Shown here: in pieces, positions 8,154 to 18,781 of the stretch
Position numbering within the stretch: the first letter of the stretch is position 1
Layout of the letters: every line of letters begins with the position of its first letter
NCBI RefSeq assembly: GCF_902859585.1
Contig: NZ_CADIJM010000014.1
Coordinates: 1 to 64,000 of the forward strand
Reading direction: 5' to 3'
Length of the DNA stretch: 64,000 bases
Origin: Achromobacter animicus
GTDB lineage: Bacteria > Pseudomonadota > Gammaproteobacteria > Burkholderiales > Burkholderiaceae_B
The notes under the pieces: generated by a model
The model's database searches: none
Told to the model about the DNA's origin: nothing
The model's input: only the letters and a program-made list of their open reading frames with translations
Translations under genes and position numbers: made by a program

Positions 8154-8237
8154 CGGCAAGCCGAGGGTTGTGGAGTGGCGAGACTGGCGCTAAGGTTTGC
8201 TGGCCCGCAGAAAAATCCACATTTTCAGGAGTCGCGC

Positions 8238-9653
8238 GTGTCCGATCTTTGGCGTTTGTCCGCAGTTGAGCTTGCCACCCTTGTCCGCAAGCGTGAGGTG
8301 TCCGCCGTGCAGGCTGCGCAAAGCGCGCTGCAACGGCTCGATGCCGTCAATCCCGCGATCAACGCGGTGGTGGATCACCGGCCTGAGGACGTGCTGGCGC
8401 AGGCCGCAGAGGTGGACGCGGCGCTCGCGCGCGGGGAAGATCCCGGCCTGCTGGCGGGCGTGCCCGTCACCGTGAAGGTCAACGTGGATCAGGCGGGCTT
8501 TGCCACGACCAACGGCGTGCGCCTGCAGAAGGACCTGATCGCCGAACGGAACAGTCCCGTCGTCGACAACTTGCGGCGCGCCGGTGCGGTGATCGTGGGC
8601 AGGACCAATACGCCGGCGTTTTCGCTGCGCTGGTTTACCGGCAACGCGCTGCATGGCGATACGCGCAATCCCCGTAATCCGGCGTTGACGCCCGGCGGCT
8701 CGTCGGGCGGCGCCGCGTCTGCGGTGGCGGCCGGCATCGGGCATCTGGCGCATGGCACGGACATCGCCGGTTCGATCCGTTATCCGGCATACGCGTGCGG
8801 CGTGCATGGCCTGCGCCCGTCGCTGGGCCGGGTGGCGGCGTATAACGCCGCGCTGCCGGAGCGGTCGATTGGCGGGCAGATCACGGCGGTGTCGGGTCCG
8901 TTGGGGCGCACCATTGCCGATATCCGGTTGGGGCTGGCCGCGCTGGCCGCGCCGGATCCGCGTGATCCGTGGTGGGTGCCCGCGCCGCTGACCGGCCCGG
9001 ATGTGCCGAAGCGCGCCGCGCTGTGTTTGAACCCCGACGGCATGGACACCGATCCAGCCATCGTGAAGGCATTGCAGGAAGCGGCGCGGCGGCTGAGCGA
9101 GGCAGGCTGGACGGTCGATACGCTGGAAGCGATACCCCCGATGCAGGAGGCCGCTGACCTGCAGATCCGCATGTGGATGGCCGACGGCTATGACGCCATG
9201 GTGGCGGCAGCGGAAAAAGAGGGCGACCGTGGCGCGTTGGTGGCGCTGGCCGGGCAGCGCGACAAGGCGGCAAGCGCCGATCTGACAAGCTTTTCGGCAG
9301 TGTTGACGCGCCGTGCGACGCTCACGCGCCTGTGGGAGGTGTTTTTTGCCGAGTATCCGGTGCTATTGCTGCCGGTGTCGGCCGAATTGCCGTTCCCCGA
9401 CAACCTCGACCTGCAGGGCGACGCGGCCTACGCGCGGGTCTGGCGCGCGCAGATGACCCAGATCGGGCTGCCGTTCATGGGCCTGCCCGGACTGTCCGTG
9501 GCCATGGGCAGCGCGATGAGCAGCGCGGGGCCCAGTCCGGTGGGTGTGCAGGTGGTGGCGGGGCGCTTCCGCGAGGACCTGTGCCTGGCAGCCGGTGAAA
9601 TCATCGAGGCGGGCGGCGAGGCGGTCGGCATCGCGGAGCCGGCGCTTCGATAA
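8238..9653 (+). CDS. Amidase (amidase signature family)
   Basis: A 471-residue amide hydrolase with the full Ser-cisSer-Lys triad: K80 in GVPVTVKVNVD, S155 in the GGSSGG loop and S179 in GTDIAGSIRYPA. The 24-residue gap between the two serines is that of malonamidase E2. It probably hydrolyses a small amide in the cytoplasm. GTG at 8238 is chosen because AGGAG lies 7 bases before it; the longer frame from 8175 lacks a site. It follows the LysR gene after 84 bases in the same direction. The substrate cannot be assigned, and a GatA role is unlikely since no gatB or gatC is nearby. Confidence 0.85.
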   Translation: MSDLWRLSAVELATLVRKREVSAVQAAQSALQRLDAVNPAINAVVDHRPEDVLAQAAEVDAALARGEDPGLLAGVPVTVKVNVDQAGFATTNGVRLQKDLIAERNSPVVDNLRRAGAVIVGRTNTPAFSLRWFTGNALHGDTRNPRNPALTPGGSSGGAASAVAAGIGHLAHGTDIAGSIRYPAYACGVHGLRPSLGRVAAYNAALPERSIGGQITAVSGPLGRTIADIRLGLAALAAPDPRDPWWVPAPLTGPDVPKRAALCLNPDGMDTDPAIVKALQEAARRLSEAGWTVDTLEAIPPMQEAADLQIRMWMADGYDAMVAAAEKEGDRGALVALAGQRDKAASADLTSFSAVLTRRATLTRLWEVFFAEYPVLLLPVSAELPFPDNLDLQGDAAYARVWRAQMTQIGLPFMGLPGLSVAMGSAMSSAGPSPVGVQVVAGRFREDLCLAAGEIIEAGGEAVGIAEPALR

Positions 9654-9793
9654 CAGCGTCAACGGCGACGGGCCGGGGGGCGGTGGTCGGTGACCGTGGC
9701 TTTGCTTTTGGCCGGTAGCTGTGACCCGCGACCGTCGCAGTGAATCGTGGGTTGCGCCAGGGCTGGCCCCGCCTCATCCACCGGCGTGCGTGT

Positions 9794-10579
9794 TCAACCG
9801 CCGAAACGCACCTTCAGCACGCCTAGGTCACCGTACGTCAGTTCGACGTCCTTCTTCGCGGGGACGTCCAGGAAGCCCGCGTACGAACCGGTGATGACAT
9901 GCTGGCCGGCCGTCAGACCCAGACCTTGCTCTCGCAGGAAATTGGCCAGCCAATACAGTCCGGCTTTGGGACGATCGTTGGGGTGGATGCCGGCGTGCTG
10001 CTCGACTTCGACGCCGTCGACCTTGAGCGTGATGGTCATGCAGCCCGGCGCCGCATCGGGCGACGAGATGCGGGGGCCAAGCACCAGTCCCTGATTGAAC
10101 ATGTGGTCCGCCAGCAGTTCGGGCAGGCTGGCGTGTTCCGGGGACGCGTAGCGACAGCCCAGGACTTCCAGCGCCAGGCGGGCGCCGCCCACCGCGGCGT
10201 CGATCTCGGCTTCGGTGTACGGCGTGTCGCGCGGCGGCAGGTCGCGGGCAAGCTCAAATGCGATCTCGGGCTCAATGCGCACGATGTCGCTGCCGGCGGC
10301 GATGGGGCCGGCCCCGGCGTCCGCCGTGCCTGATGCGTAGATGGGCGCCACGACGGTTTTTTCCGGAGACGGCAGCGCGCTTTTCCAGGCAGCGATGCTG
10401 TCCTGGCGAGTCGCGCGCAGCAGTTCGGCCGTGCGCTGCTGCACCGCAAATGCCTGGCCCAAGGACTGCGGGCGGCATTCGGCGGGCAGGCGCGGGCCGG
10501 CGATGCCCGACTGGCGCGCGGCAATCAGGAAGCGCGCCGCATCGACGCTGCCGGGATAGTCTTCAAATTTGATCTGCAT
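9794..10579 (-). CDS. 2-keto-4-pentenoate hydratase/fumarylacetoacetate hydrolase family protein
   Basis: A 261-residue protein of the hydratase branch of the fumarylacetoacetase fold, as in 2-oxopent-4-enoate hydratase and 4-oxalocrotonate decarboxylase of aromatic meta-cleavage. The metal-site region is seen as RIEPEIAFELARDLP (ExE type), with ALEVLGCRY and ITGSYAGFLDVPAKKDVELTYGDLG later. The start at 10579 (MQIKF) has TTGGAG upstream. It begins 5 bases past the stop of a small membrane protein gene, so both are probably one transcript. No other meta-cleavage genes are near, so the true substrate is open. Confidence 0.8.
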   Translation of the reverse strand: MQIKFEDYPGSVDAARFLIAARQSGIAGPRLPAECRPQSLGQAFAVQQRTAELLRATRQDSIAAWKSALPSPEKTVVAPIYASGTADAGAGPIAAGSDIVRIEPEIAFELARDLPPRDTPYTEAEIDAAVGGARLALEVLGCRYASPEHASLPELLADHMFNQGLVLGPRISSPDAAPGCMTITLKVDGVEVEQHAGIHPNDRPKAGLYWLANFLREQGLGLTAGQHVITGSYAGFLDVPAKKDVELTYGDLGVLKVRFGG

Positions 10580-10583
10580 GCGT

Positions 10584-10964
10584 TCAGGCTCCAAGGAACA
10601 GCATGATCCACAACACGATCATGGCAATCAGACCCAGCCAGCACGAGCCCCAGAAACCGACGATCGGCCATTTCAGGGCGAGCGGGATCTTCTTGGGTTC
10701 GACGTGGGACAGCAGGTCGTTGGCGTTGCCGATCAGCCAGAAGCGCGTGCCCGGAAACATCAGGCGGAAGAAGTAATCCAGCATGATCGCGGCCTGGATC
10801 GCCAGCGGAAACTGCTTGAACGGCCGGTGCTGCAGGTACGGGTGCTTGAGCGCCGCATTGACCTGCTTGGTCTTGACGAAGAACAGCACGATGCCGCTGA
10901 TCGTGCAGGTGATGAAACAGAGCACGAAAAGGCTGAAGGCCATGGCCATGACGGGTGAATGCAT
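10584..10964 (-). CDS. Small inner-membrane protein of unknown function
   Basis: A 126-residue protein I do not recognise beyond its type. It has three likely membrane segments (about residues 6-30, 52-70 and 97-125) and a charged central stretch between them. There is no cleavable signal. It probably shares a transcript with the hydratase-family gene downstream, whose ribosome binding site lies at this gene's stop. No catalytic motif is visible. Confidence 0.7.
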   Translation of the reverse strand: MHSPVMAMAFSLFVLCFITCTISGIVLFFVKTKQVNAALKHPYLQHRPFKQFPLAIQAAIMLDYFFRLMFPGTRFWLIGNANDLLSHVEPKKIPLALKWPIVGFWGSCWLGLIAMIVLWIMLFLGA

Positions 10965-11015
10965 GGGGATCTCAACGATGCGCGGCCGGGCCGCGTGGGA
11001 TGGACAAATTCAGGC

Positions 11016-11042
11016 AAAAAAGCTGGCCCTATTGTAGAGGGC
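11016..11042 (-). terminator. Probable proA terminator
   Basis: On the minus strand GCCCT and AGGGC form a short stem (11026-11042), followed after four bases by six T residues (11021-11016). A larger GC-rich dyad (11047-11070) and a 20-bp perfect palindrome (11079-11098) lie between it and the proA stop and may add to termination. Confidence 0.5.
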
Positions 11043-11078
11043 TTGGCGCGGCCCCGTGTTCAGGGCCGCGTCAGTACG

Positions 11079-11098
11079 AGCGCGGGCGCGCCCGCGCT
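11079..11098. repeat. 20-bp perfect palindrome
   Basis: AGCGCGGGCG followed directly by its reverse complement, with no loop, one base beyond the proA stop codon (11100-11102). It could fold in RNA as part of the 3' end or act as a DNA site; no T-run follows it directly. Confidence 0.6.
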
Positions 11099-11099
11099 G

Positions 11100-12365
11100 T
11101 CAGCCGCGGGTCTGGCCTTCGCCGTTCAGCACCCACTTGAGCGTGGTCAGGCCTTCCAGGCCCACGGGGCCGCGCGCATGCAGACGGTTCGTGGAGATGC
11201 CGATCTCGGCGCCCAGGCCGTACTCGAAGCCGTCCGCAAAGCAGGTCGGAAGGTTGACGTAGACCGAGCTGGAGTCGACCTCGCGCTGAAAGCGCTGGGC
11301 CGCCGACAGGTCTTGCGTGACGATTGCGTCGGTGTGACCCGAGCCGTAGCGCGCGATGTGTTCGATGGCGTCGTCCAGCGTGTCGACGATGCGCACGGCC
11401 AGGATGGGCGCCAGGTATTCGATGGCCCAGTCTTCTTCGGTGGCGGGCGTGGCGTGGGGCAGCAGCGCCAGTGTGCGCGGGCAGCCCCGCAGTTCCACGC
11501 CGTGTTCGGTGAAGGCGGCGGCCAGGCTGGGCAGGATGGACACGGCGGCCACGGCGTCGATCAGCAGCGTCTCCATGGCGCCGCAGATGCCGTAGCGGTA
11601 GGTCTTGGCGTTCAGGGCGATGGCGTGGGCCTTGTCCGGATCCGCCGCGGCGTCGATGTAGATATGGCAGTTGCCGTCCAGGTGTTTGATGAGCGGCACG
11701 CGCGCCTCTTGGGACAGGCGGGCGATGAGGCCCTTGCCGCCGCGCGGCACGATCACGTCGATGTGTTCGGTCATGGTGATGAGCGCGCCCACGGCCGCGC
11801 GGTCGGCGGTGGCGACGACCTGCACCGCATCCTGCGGCAGGCCGGCGGCGGCCAGGCCCGTTTGCACGATGCGGCCGAGCGCCACGTTGGAGTGCAGGGC
11901 CTCGCTGCCGCCGCGCAGGATGGCGGCGTTGCCGGACTTCAGGCACAGGGCAGCGGCGTCGATGGTGACGTTGGGGCGCGATTCGTAAATGATGCCGATC
12001 ACGCCTAACGGCACGCGCATCTGGGCGACGCGCATGCCGTTGGGCCGGACGGTGGTGGCGGTGATGCTGCCGATCGGATCGGGCAGGGCAGCGATCTGGC
12101 GCAGGCCTTCTGCCATGTGCGCCAGCGTCTTGTCCGACAGCGTCAGACGGTCCAGCAGCGCGGGTTCCAGCCCATTGGCGCGGGCAGCGGCCACGTCTTT
12201 TTCGTTGGCGGCTTTCAGTTCGTCGTGGCTGGCGGCCAGGGCGTCGGCCATGGCAATCAGCGCCTGGTTTTTGGCGGCGCTGTCGGCGCGCATCATGGCG
12301 CGCGAGGCGCGGCGGGCGTTTTCGCCCAGGGTGAGCATGGCTTGTTCGATGGAGGACGAGGACAT
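11100..12365 (-). CDS. proA: Gamma-glutamyl phosphate reductase
   Basis: A 421-residue NADPH-dependent enzyme that reduces gamma-glutamyl phosphate to glutamate semialdehyde in proline biosynthesis. The catalytic Cys is C261 in [14 protein letters not shown]. Family blocks are clear: [45 protein letters not shown] and the [16 protein letters not shown] end. The start at 12365 gives the usual family length, though it lacks a strong ribosome binding site and ATG 12380 is possible. It is the last gene of the leuS-lptE-holA-proA series typical of this group; 145 bases separate it from holA, so it may have its own promoter. Confidence 0.95.
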   Translation of the reverse strand: MSSSSIEQAMLTLGENARRASRAMMRADSAAKNQALIAMADALAASHDELKAANEKDVAAARANGLEPALLDRLTLSDKTLAHMAEGLRQIAALPDPIGSITATTVRPNGMRVAQMRVPLGVIGIIYESRPNVTIDAAALCLKSGNAAILRGGSEALHSNVALGRIVQTGLAAAGLPQDAVQVVATADRAAVGALITMTEHIDVIVPRGGKGLIARLSQEARVPLIKHLDGNCHIYIDAAADPDKAHAIALNAKTYRYGICGAMETLLIDAVAAVSILPSLAAAFTEHGVELRGCPRTLALLPHATPATEEDWAIEYLAPILAVRIVDTLDDAIEHIARYGSGHTDAIVTQDLSAAQRFQREVDSSSVYVNLPTCFADGFEYGLGAEIGISTNRLHARGPVGLEGLTTLKWVLNGEGQTRG

Positions 12366-12510
12366 GGCGGCGTCGATCATGTGATGGGGCGGCGCGGGCG
12401 CCGCCTGGAGATTCAGTGTATATCCGGCTGTCGGGCCGGGCGAGATCCGGTCTGGGGGCCGGGTGTGGGAGCGCAAGGGGGACGAGGCGAAGGCGGCGGC
12501 GAGGCCGCCT

Positions 12511-13566
12511 TCACGGTCGTCCGCCGGCGGCGGCCACGCGCAGGGCCAGCCGGGTCATTTCTTCCCAGGGATCCGAGAGGCGGCCGGGCACCGAGAGGCC
12601 CTTGATGAGGCGGTCGACTTCGTGGGCGTGCTGCACGGCGGCGGGCCAGACGCCGGGCTGGACCCGATTCAGGGCCTGCAGCGCCAAGCGTTCGTGGGCG
12701 CCGAAGATGCGCAGGCGGCGCATGAGGCCGTTGGCATCCTGTCCCAACGCGCGCGCCTCGGCAATACGGGCAAGCAGGCGGATTTCTTCGCCGACCGCCC
12801 ACAGCACCAGCGGCAGGGCTTCGCCTTCGGCGCGCAAGCCGTCGATCATGCGGATGGTGCGTCCGATGTCGCCGGCCAGCATGGCGTCGCGCAGGCCGAA
12901 GACGTCGTAGCGGGCGACGTTCAGCACGGCGCGCTCCACGTCCTCGGGGGCGAGCTGACCTTCGGGGTAGAGCAGACCGAGCTTCTGGATTTCCTGGTGG
13001 GCGGCCAGCAGATTGCCTTCGACCTTGTCCGCCATCCATTGCAGCGTGGCGTTGTCCGCGCGCTGGTTCTGGCGCGCCAAGCGCATGCCGACCCAGGCGG
13101 GCAGGCGGCCGCGTTCGATGTTGGCGATGTCGACGGCCATGCCGGCGCGCACCAGCGCTTGCATCCAGCGGCTTTCGCGGGTGGCCTTGTCCAGGCGCGG
13201 CAAGGCGATCAAGACGAGCGTATCGGCCTCGGGCTGCTTTTCGGCCTGTTCGGCAAGCTTGGTCAGCGTGTCGGCGCCGGATTTGCCCGGCTTGCCGGTG
13301 GGGATCTTGATTTCAAGGATGCGGCGGTCGCCGAACAGCGACACGCTCTGGGTGGCGGCAAGGACCGCGCTCCAGTCGCTGCGCGCGTCCATCACCATGG
13401 ACAGGCGCTCGGTGTAGCCGGCGTTGCGCGCGGCAGCGCGCAACGCGTCGACGGCTTCTGTCACCAGCAGCGGTTCGTCGCCGGAGACCGTGTACAGCGG
13501 CGCCAGCCGATTGCCGGGCCGCTGCAGGTGTTCGGCCAGCCGATCCGCGTCCAGAGGCTGTGCCAT
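12511..13566 (-). CDS. holA: DNA polymerase III subunit delta
   Basis: A 351-residue clamp-loader subunit. The delta-type AAA+ fold is seen from [24 protein letters not shown] through the [18 protein letters not shown] stretch to the C-terminal collar helices. Delta opens the beta sliding clamp during loading and has no ATPase site of its own, as expected. The start is 3 bases from the lptE stop, indicating tight translational coupling within the leuS-lptE-holA operon. Confidence 0.93.
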   Translation of the reverse strand: MAQPLDADRLAEHLQRPGNRLAPLYTVSGDEPLLVTEAVDALRAAARNAGYTERLSMVMDARSDWSAVLAATQSVSLFGDRRILEIKIPTGKPGKSGADTLTKLAEQAEKQPEADTLVLIALPRLDKATRESRWMQALVRAGMAVDIANIERGRLPAWVGMRLARQNQRADNATLQWMADKVEGNLLAAHQEIQKLGLLYPEGQLAPEDVERAVLNVARYDVFGLRDAMLAGDIGRTIRMIDGLRAEGEALPLVLWAVGEEIRLLARIAEARALGQDANGLMRRLRIFGAHERLALQALNRVQPGVWPAAVQHAHEVDRLIKGLSVPGRLSDPWEEMTRLALRVAAAGGRP

Positions 13567-13569
13567 GGG

Positions 13570-14241
13570 CTAGCGGACGTTGGTCGGGTCGGTGACGGAC
13601 GGCGTCTGCCAGGGGGTGGGCACGCGCGGCCGCTGCGGTTCGTTCGGGTTGAACAGCGGCGTGTTTTCGTCGTCGCCTTCCTGCGCGGCTTCGAATGCCT
13701 TGTGCACGTCAGGCGCGGTGATGCGGCGCAGCACGCGCGAGACCAGATCGCGTTGCATGGCCTTGAACAGGGTGTCGATCTGGCCCTGCTTGGCCTGCAC
13801 GACCTGATCGTCGTACGGCATTTCCCGGTAGATGGACAGCGTCGTGTCCGGGACCAGCGCGCGGCCCTGGGCGTCGATCAGGCGGAACGTGTAGTTGATG
13901 CCGAGTTCGTAGGATTCCACACGGCCCTGAGCGTTGAGCGAGACCTCGCGCAGCGTGCGCGAGTCATTGACCTGCTGGAGGATCGCCTGCGCTTCCTTGG
14001 GCGTGTCGACCAGCTTGGTGTCGGGCGAGGCCGCGCGCAGTGCGCGGCGCACGTCCGCGCCGAACTGGGTGGTATCGGGGATGCCCACGTACAGGCGTTC
14101 GAACGGCATCGGGGTCACGCCGCGCAGCGCGAAACCGCAGGCGGTGAGCAGCATGAACAGCGCCAGGCAGGCGCCGCGCAGCAGCCAGGATTGGCGGGAG
14201 AGTTGCGATTGTTGCCCGGCGAAGTACATGCTTGACCTCAT
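13570..14241 (-). CDS. lptE: LPS-assembly lipoprotein LptE
   Basis: A 223-residue outer-membrane lipoprotein that plugs the LptD barrel during lipopolysaccharide export. The signal peptide ends in lipobox LTAC with C35 as the lipidation site, followed by GFALRG, the family's usual start. A DTTLSIYREMPYDD segment and an acidic, Pro-rich C-terminus follow. The chosen ATG shares its A with the leuS stop (TGATG), so translation is probably coupled; a second ATG 12 bases on would also keep the signal peptide. Confidence 0.92.
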   Translation of the reverse strand: MRSSMYFAGQQSQLSRQSWLLRGACLALFMLLTACGFALRGVTPMPFERLYVGIPDTTQFGADVRRALRAASPDTKLVDTPKEAQAILQQVNDSRTLREVSLNAQGRVESYELGINYTFRLIDAQGRALVPDTTLSIYREMPYDDQVVQAKQGQIDTLFKAMQRDLVSRVLRRITAPDVHKAFEAAQEGDDENTPLFNPNEPQRPRVPTPWQTPSVTDPTNVR

Positions 14242-16898
14242 CAGCCTACGACGTTGACCAGTTTGCCCGGAACCACGATGACACGCTTGGGCGGACGGCC
14301 TTCCAGGAATCGGGCGACCTCTTCCTGGCTGGCGGCCAGTTTTTCGATGTCTTCCTTGGGGGCCTTGGCGGCCACGCGGATGGAGCCGCGCAGCTTGCCG
14401 TTGACCTGGAGCATCAGTTCGATCTCGTCGGCGACGAGGGCGGCTTCGTCCACGTGCGGCCACGGCGCATCGAGCAGGTCGCCGAGTTCCTTGGCGTAGC
14501 CCAGATCCTGCCACAGGTGCCAGGTGACGTGCGGCACGACCGGGTACAGCACGCGCAGCAGGACGCCGACGGTTTCGGCATAGGCTGCGTCGGCCTCGGC
14601 GCCCTCCGGCAGCTTGGCGTCGTCGATGGCGTTCAGCATCTTCATGCAGGCGGACACGACGGTGTTGTACTGGATGCGCTGGTAGTCGTAGTCGGCCTGC
14701 TTGAGCAATCCGTAGACCTCGCGGCGCAGATCCTTGACGGCGGCGGGCGCCTGCGTCCAGTCCGTACCTTGGGCCAGGCCGCGGGCAATGGCTTCGCGAT
14801 GGCCGTAGCTGATGGACCAGAGGCGGCGCAGGAAGCGGTTGGAACCTTCGACGCCGGAGTCGGACCATTCGAGGGTCTGCTCGGGCGGGCTGGCGAACAT
14901 GACGAACAGGCGGGCCGTGTCGGCGCCCAGCGTGTCGATCAGGGATTGCGGATCGACGCCGTTGTTCTTGGACTTGGACATCGTGCCCACGCCGCCGTAG
15001 TTGATGGCCGAACCGTCCGACTTCAGCTTGGCGCCGACGATGGCGCCGCGATCGTCGTAGACGTTGTCGACGTCTTCAGGCCAGAAATACTCGATGCCGC
15101 CCTGGGGCGTCTTGCGCGAGTAGATGTGGTTCAGCACCATGCCCTGGCACAGCAGCTTGGTGAAGGGCTCGTCGAAGTTGAGCAGGCCCATGTCGCGCAT
15201 GACCTTGGTCCAGAAGCGCGCATACAGCAGGTGCAGCACGGCGTGCTCGATGCCGCCGATGTACTGGTCCATCGGCATCCAGTAGTCATTGCGCTGGTCG
15301 ACCATGGCGTTGTCGTTGCCGGGCGAGGTGTAGCGCATGAAGTACCAGGACGAGTCCACGAACGTGTCCATCGTGTCCGTTTCGCGGCGCGCGGGCTTGC
15401 CGCACTTGGGGCAGGCGCAGGACAGGAAGGCCTCGTTCTTGGCCAGCGGGTTGCCGCTGCCATCGGGGATGAGGTCGTCGGGCAGGACCACGGGCAGGTC
15501 CTTTTCCGGGACCGGCACCGGGCCGCAGTCTTCGCAGTGGATGATCGGGATCGGGGTGCCCCAGTAGCGCTGGCGCGAAATGCCCCAGTCGCGCAGGCGC
15601 CACGTGGTCTGCTTTTCGCCCAGGCCCTTTTCGCCGAGGTCGGCCGCGATGGCGTCCACGGCTTCCTTGTAGGACAGGCCGTCGTACTTGCCGGAATTGA
15701 TGGTGCGGCCCGATTGCTTGTCGCCGTACCATTCCTGCCAGGCGTCGGTGGAGTAGTCCTTGCCGGGCACGTCCACGACCTGCACGATGGGCAGGTTGTA
15801 TTTCTTGGCGAAGGCGAAGTCGCGCTCGTCGTGCGACGGCACGCCCATGACGGCGCCGTCGCCGTAGGTCATGAGCACGTAGTTGCCGACCCAGACTTCG
15901 ACCTGCGCGCCCGTGATGGGGTGCGTGACGAACAGGCCCGTGGGCATGCCTTCTTTTTCACGCGTGGCCATTTCGGCCTCGGTGGTGCCGCCAAGCTTGC
16001 ATTGTTCGATGAACGCGGCCAGCGGCGCATTGTTGGCCGCCGCGTGCGAGGCCAGCGGGTGTTCGGGCGCCACGGCGCAGAACGTCACGCCCATGATCGT
16101 GTCGGCGCGGGTGGTGAAGACGTACAGCTTGCCGTCCTGGATCAGCTGGCCGTCCTGGCCGGCGATCTGGTGCGGGAAGGCAAAGCGCAGGCCTTCGGAC
16201 TTGCCGATCCAGTTTTCCTGCATCAGGCGCACGCGCTCGGGCCAGCCCGGCAGGTCGTTCTGAACGGCGCCCAGCAGTTCGTCGGCGTAATCGGTGATGC
16301 GCAGGTAGTAACCGGGGATCTCGCGCTTTTCAACGAGGGCGCCGGAACGCCAGCCGCGGCCGTCGATGACCTGTTCGTTGGCCAGCACGGTCTGGTCGAC
16401 CGGATCCCAGTTGACGACCTGGGTCTTGCGGTAGGCGACGCCCTTTTCGAGCATCTTAAGGAACAGCCACTGGTTCCACTTGTAGTACTGCGGATCGCAG
16501 GCGCACATTTCGCGCGTCCAATCGATTGCCAGACCCATCGCCTTCATCTGCTTCTTCATGTAGGCGATGTTGTCGTAGGTCCACTTGGCGGGCGGCACCT
16601 TGGACTTGATGGCGGCGTTCTCCGCCGGCATGCCGAAGGCGTCCCAGCCCATGGGCATGAGCACGTTGTAGCCGCGCATGCGCAGCTGGCGGGCCATCAT
16701 GTCGTTGATGGTGTAGTTGCGCACGTGGCCCATGTGCAGCTTGCCGCTGGGATAGGGCAGCATGGAGCAGGCGTAGAACTTGGGCTTTTCGGAGCCGTCG
16801 GGGTTCTTGGCGTGTTCGTGGACCAGATAGACGTCGCGGGCCTGCCAGTCTTGTTGGGCGGCCGCTTCGACGGTAGTGGGGAGGTAGCGTTCCTGCAT
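14241..16898 (-). CDS. leuS: Leucyl-tRNA synthetase
   Basis: An 885-residue class I synthetase that charges tRNA-Leu. The HIGH motif is HMGH at 55-58 in [12 protein letters not shown]; the second motif reads TMSKSKNNG, where Thr replaces the first Lys of KMSKS. The editing domain, zinc-type Cys pairs (ALSC-type segment [21 protein letters not shown]) and anticodon-binding helices are present. Starting at MQERYLP (16898) gives the normal family N-terminus; a longer frame to 16964 is unsupported. It is the first gene of the leuS-lptE-holA operon. Confidence 0.96.
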   Translation of the reverse strand: MQERYLPTTVEAAAQQDWQARDVYLVHEHAKNPDGSEKPKFYACSMLPYPSGKLHMGHVRNYTINDMMARQLRMRGYNVLMPMGWDAFGMPAENAAIKSKVPPAKWTYDNIAYMKKQMKAMGLAIDWTREMCACDPQYYKWNQWLFLKMLEKGVAYRKTQVVNWDPVDQTVLANEQVIDGRGWRSGALVEKREIPGYYLRITDYADELLGAVQNDLPGWPERVRLMQENWIGKSEGLRFAFPHQIAGQDGQLIQDGKLYVFTTRADTIMGVTFCAVAPEHPLASHAAANNAPLAAFIEQCKLGGTTEAEMATREKEGMPTGLFVTHPITGAQVEVWVGNYVLMTYGDGAVMGVPSHDERDFAFAKKYNLPIVQVVDVPGKDYSTDAWQEWYGDKQSGRTINSGKYDGLSYKEAVDAIAADLGEKGLGEKQTTWRLRDWGISRQRYWGTPIPIIHCEDCGPVPVPEKDLPVVLPDDLIPDGSGNPLAKNEAFLSCACPKCGKPARRETDTMDTFVDSSWYFMRYTSPGNDNAMVDQRNDYWMPMDQYIGGIEHAVLHLLYARFWTKVMRDMGLLNFDEPFTKLLCQGMVLNHIYSRKTPQGGIEYFWPEDVDNVYDDRGAIVGAKLKSDGSAINYGGVGTMSKSKNNGVDPQSLIDTLGADTARLFVMFASPPEQTLEWSDSGVEGSNRFLRRLWSISYGHREAIARGLAQGTDWTQAPAAVKDLRREVYGLLKQADYDYQRIQYNTVVSACMKMLNAIDDAKLPEGAEADAAYAETVGVLLRVLYPVVPHVTWHLWQDLGYAKELGDLLDAPWPHVDEAALVADEIELMLQVNGKLRGSIRVAAKAPKEDIEKLAASQEEVARFLEGRPPKRVIVVPGKLVNVVG

Positions 16899-16985
16899 GG
16901 GCTCGTGCGCGGTGGCAAAAAAGGGGTGAGCCGCCCCATCGCGCCGGGGCGCGGTGGCGGTCAAAACCCCTGATTATAGGAGGTG

Positions 16986-18200
16986 CTAGGCGCTGGCAGG
17001 GGGCGAGGGCATTTCGGGGATGCGCGCACTGGGCGCAAGCGCGCCATAAGCCAGCGTGAGGGCCGCCAGGACGGCGCCCGCGATCACCACCGCGGGCCAG
17101 CCGAAATGGGCGTACAACCAGGACGAAACCAGCGAACCCGACGCGCCGCCGACGAAGTAGCAGGTGACGTAACCGGCGGTCAGGCGGCTGCGCGCCTCGG
17201 GCCGCAGGCGGTAGATGGAGCTGGTGTTGGTGACGTGTACGCCCTGGATCGCCAGATCCTGCACCAGGATGCCGGCCAGCAGAGCAAGCACCGACACCTG
17301 CCCGAAGGCCATCAGTCCCCAGGAACCCAGCAGAAGCAGCAGGCCAACGCGGGTGGCGAGGTTGCCCAGGCCGCGGTCGGCGAGGCGCCCGAAGCGGTTG
17401 GCGGCGTAGGCCCCGGCGGCGCCCGCCAAGCCAAACAGGCCGATGGTGGTGTTGCTGTATTCATAGGGCGGGCCAGCCAGAAGGAAGGTCAGCGGCGTCC
17501 ACAGCATGCTGAAGGCGGCGAACAGCAGCCCGCCGATGAGGGACCGGGCGCGGAACAGGGGTTCCTCGACGAACATGCGCAGGATGGAGCCCAGCAGCTG
17601 CGGATAGCTCATTGCCGTGGGGCTCTGGTAGCGAGGCAATACGCGCCACAGGACGGCGGACATGCACAGCATCAGGATGGCGGCGACCCAATACACCGTG
17701 CGCCAGCTGCCCACGTCGGCCAGCGCGCCCGCCGCGGTGCGGGCCAGCAGGATGCCCAGCAGCAGCCCGCTCATGACCGTGCCCACGGCCTTGCCGCGCT
17801 CGTGGGGCGCCGCCAGCGTGGCCGCGAACGGCACGAGGATCTGGGCGACGACGGACAGCATGCCGGTCAGCGCGGTGCCGATGATGAGCATCGAGATGCT
17901 GGTGGAGAAGGCGGAAATCAGCAGGCCGCCCGCCGACAGCAGGTTCATCAGCACGATCAGCGAACGGCGCTCGAACATGTCGCCCAGCGGCACCAGCAGC
18001 ATCAGCCCCACGGCGTAGCTGAGCTGCGCGGTGGTGACGATCGTGCCGGCCGTTGCGTTCGAAATCGAGAACTGCTGGCCGATGGTGTGCAAGAGGGGCT
18101 GCGCGTAATAATTGCTGGCGACGGCCAGGCCGGTCGCCACCGACATCAGGAGGATGATGGGGGCGGTGAGGGTCGGGGTGGTTTGTTCGGGGGAAGTCAC
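16986..18200 (-). CDS. MFS transporter
   Basis: About 404 residues with 12 hydrophobic segments, an inner-membrane major-facilitator protein of the YnfM/arabinose-efflux-like branch. NYYAQPLLHTIGQQF in helix 1, DMFERRSLIVLMNLLSAGG in the first cytoplasmic loop and MSGLLLGILLARTAAGALADVGSWRTVYW in helix 5 are typical. The start is uncertain: GTG 18200 or TTG 18215, neither with a good ribosome binding site. It lies 46 bases downstream of a MarR gene on the same strand, so a MarR-controlled efflux pair is likely. The exported compound is unknown. Confidence 0.8.
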   Translation of the reverse strand: MTSPEQTTPTLTAPIILLMSVATGLAVASNYYAQPLLHTIGQQFSISNATAGTIVTTAQLSYAVGLMLLVPLGDMFERRSLIVLMNLLSAGGLLISAFSTSISMLIIGTALTGMLSVVAQILVPFAATLAAPHERGKAVGTVMSGLLLGILLARTAAGALADVGSWRTVYWVAAILMLCMSAVLWRVLPRYQSPTAMSYPQLLGSILRMFVEEPLFRARSLIGGLLFAAFSMLWTPLTFLLAGPPYEYSNTTIGLFGLAGAAGAYAANRFGRLADRGLGNLATRVGLLLLLGSWGLMAFGQVSVLALLAGILVQDLAIQGVHVTNTSSIYRLRPEARSRLTAGYVTCYFVGGASGSLVSSWLYAHFGWPAVVIAGAVLAALTLAYGALAPSARIPEMPSPPASA

Positions 18201-18246
18201 TGATCTGAAGCGCAAATGGTATTGAAGATGAAGCGGTCGCTACGGG

Positions 18247-18759
18247 TTACGCACCGACGCTGCCGGGCGTGTCCTGGTCCTGCTTGAGCAGCAGTTTCTT
18301 CAGCAGACCGGCCAATTGGCGGCGCTCGGCCGCCGACAGCGGTTCGAGAAATTCATTCAGATCGGCCAGATAGTCCTTGAGCACGACCTTGATGACGCGC
18401 AGTCCTTCGGCGGTGAGCGACACGATGACGCCGCGCCGGTCCTCGGGATTGGGGCTGCGCACGAGCAGCCCGGCCTGTTCCAGTCTGTCCAGGCGATTGG
18501 TCATGGCGCCGGACGTGAGCAACAGGGCTTCGACAAGCTTTTGCGGATTCATGGCGTGGGGGGCGCCGGTGCGGTAGAGCGTGGCGAGCACGTCGAATTC
18601 GCCTTGGTGCAGGTTGTATTGGCGAAAGGTGCGGTTGACGTTGCGGGCCGCGAAGGCATTCAGGCGGAAGAGACGCGCAACGACCGACATGGCGGAGAAG
18701 TCTTGCGACGGGCACTCTTTGGCCCACTGCGAAATCACGAGATCGACGAGGTCATTCAT
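18247..18759 (-). CDS. MarR family transcriptional regulator
   Basis: A 170-residue winged-helix dimer protein. The DNA-binding part spans about residues 55-115 (NLHQGEFDVLATLYRTG, LLLTSGAMTNRLDRLEQAGLLVRSPNPEDRRGVIVSLT), flanked by dimer helices. MarR proteins usually repress efflux or catabolic genes and let go on binding a phenolic ligand or on oxidation. A perfect palindrome lies 23 bases before its start codon, and the MFS gene follows, so it probably represses itself and that pump. Confidence 0.88.
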   Translation of the reverse strand: MNDLVDLVISQWAKECPSQDFSAMSVVARLFRLNAFAARNVNRTFRQYNLHQGEFDVLATLYRTGAPHAMNPQKLVEALLLTSGAMTNRLDRLEQAGLLVRSPNPEDRRGVIVSLTAEGLRVIKVVLKDYLADLNEFLEPLSAAERRQLAGLLKKLLLKQDQDTPGSVGA

Positions 18760-18781
18760 GGCGAGTGGCTGTTGTTTTAAT

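Noticed and set aside
12463-14235. Long plus-strand frame opposite holA and lptE
   Set aside because: It lies against two confident genes and shows only low-complexity Gly/Gln/Asp composition.
14232-16973. Long plus-strand frame opposite leuS
   Set aside because: It is an antisense shadow in GC-rich DNA; leuS is certain and the shadow has no recognisable domain.
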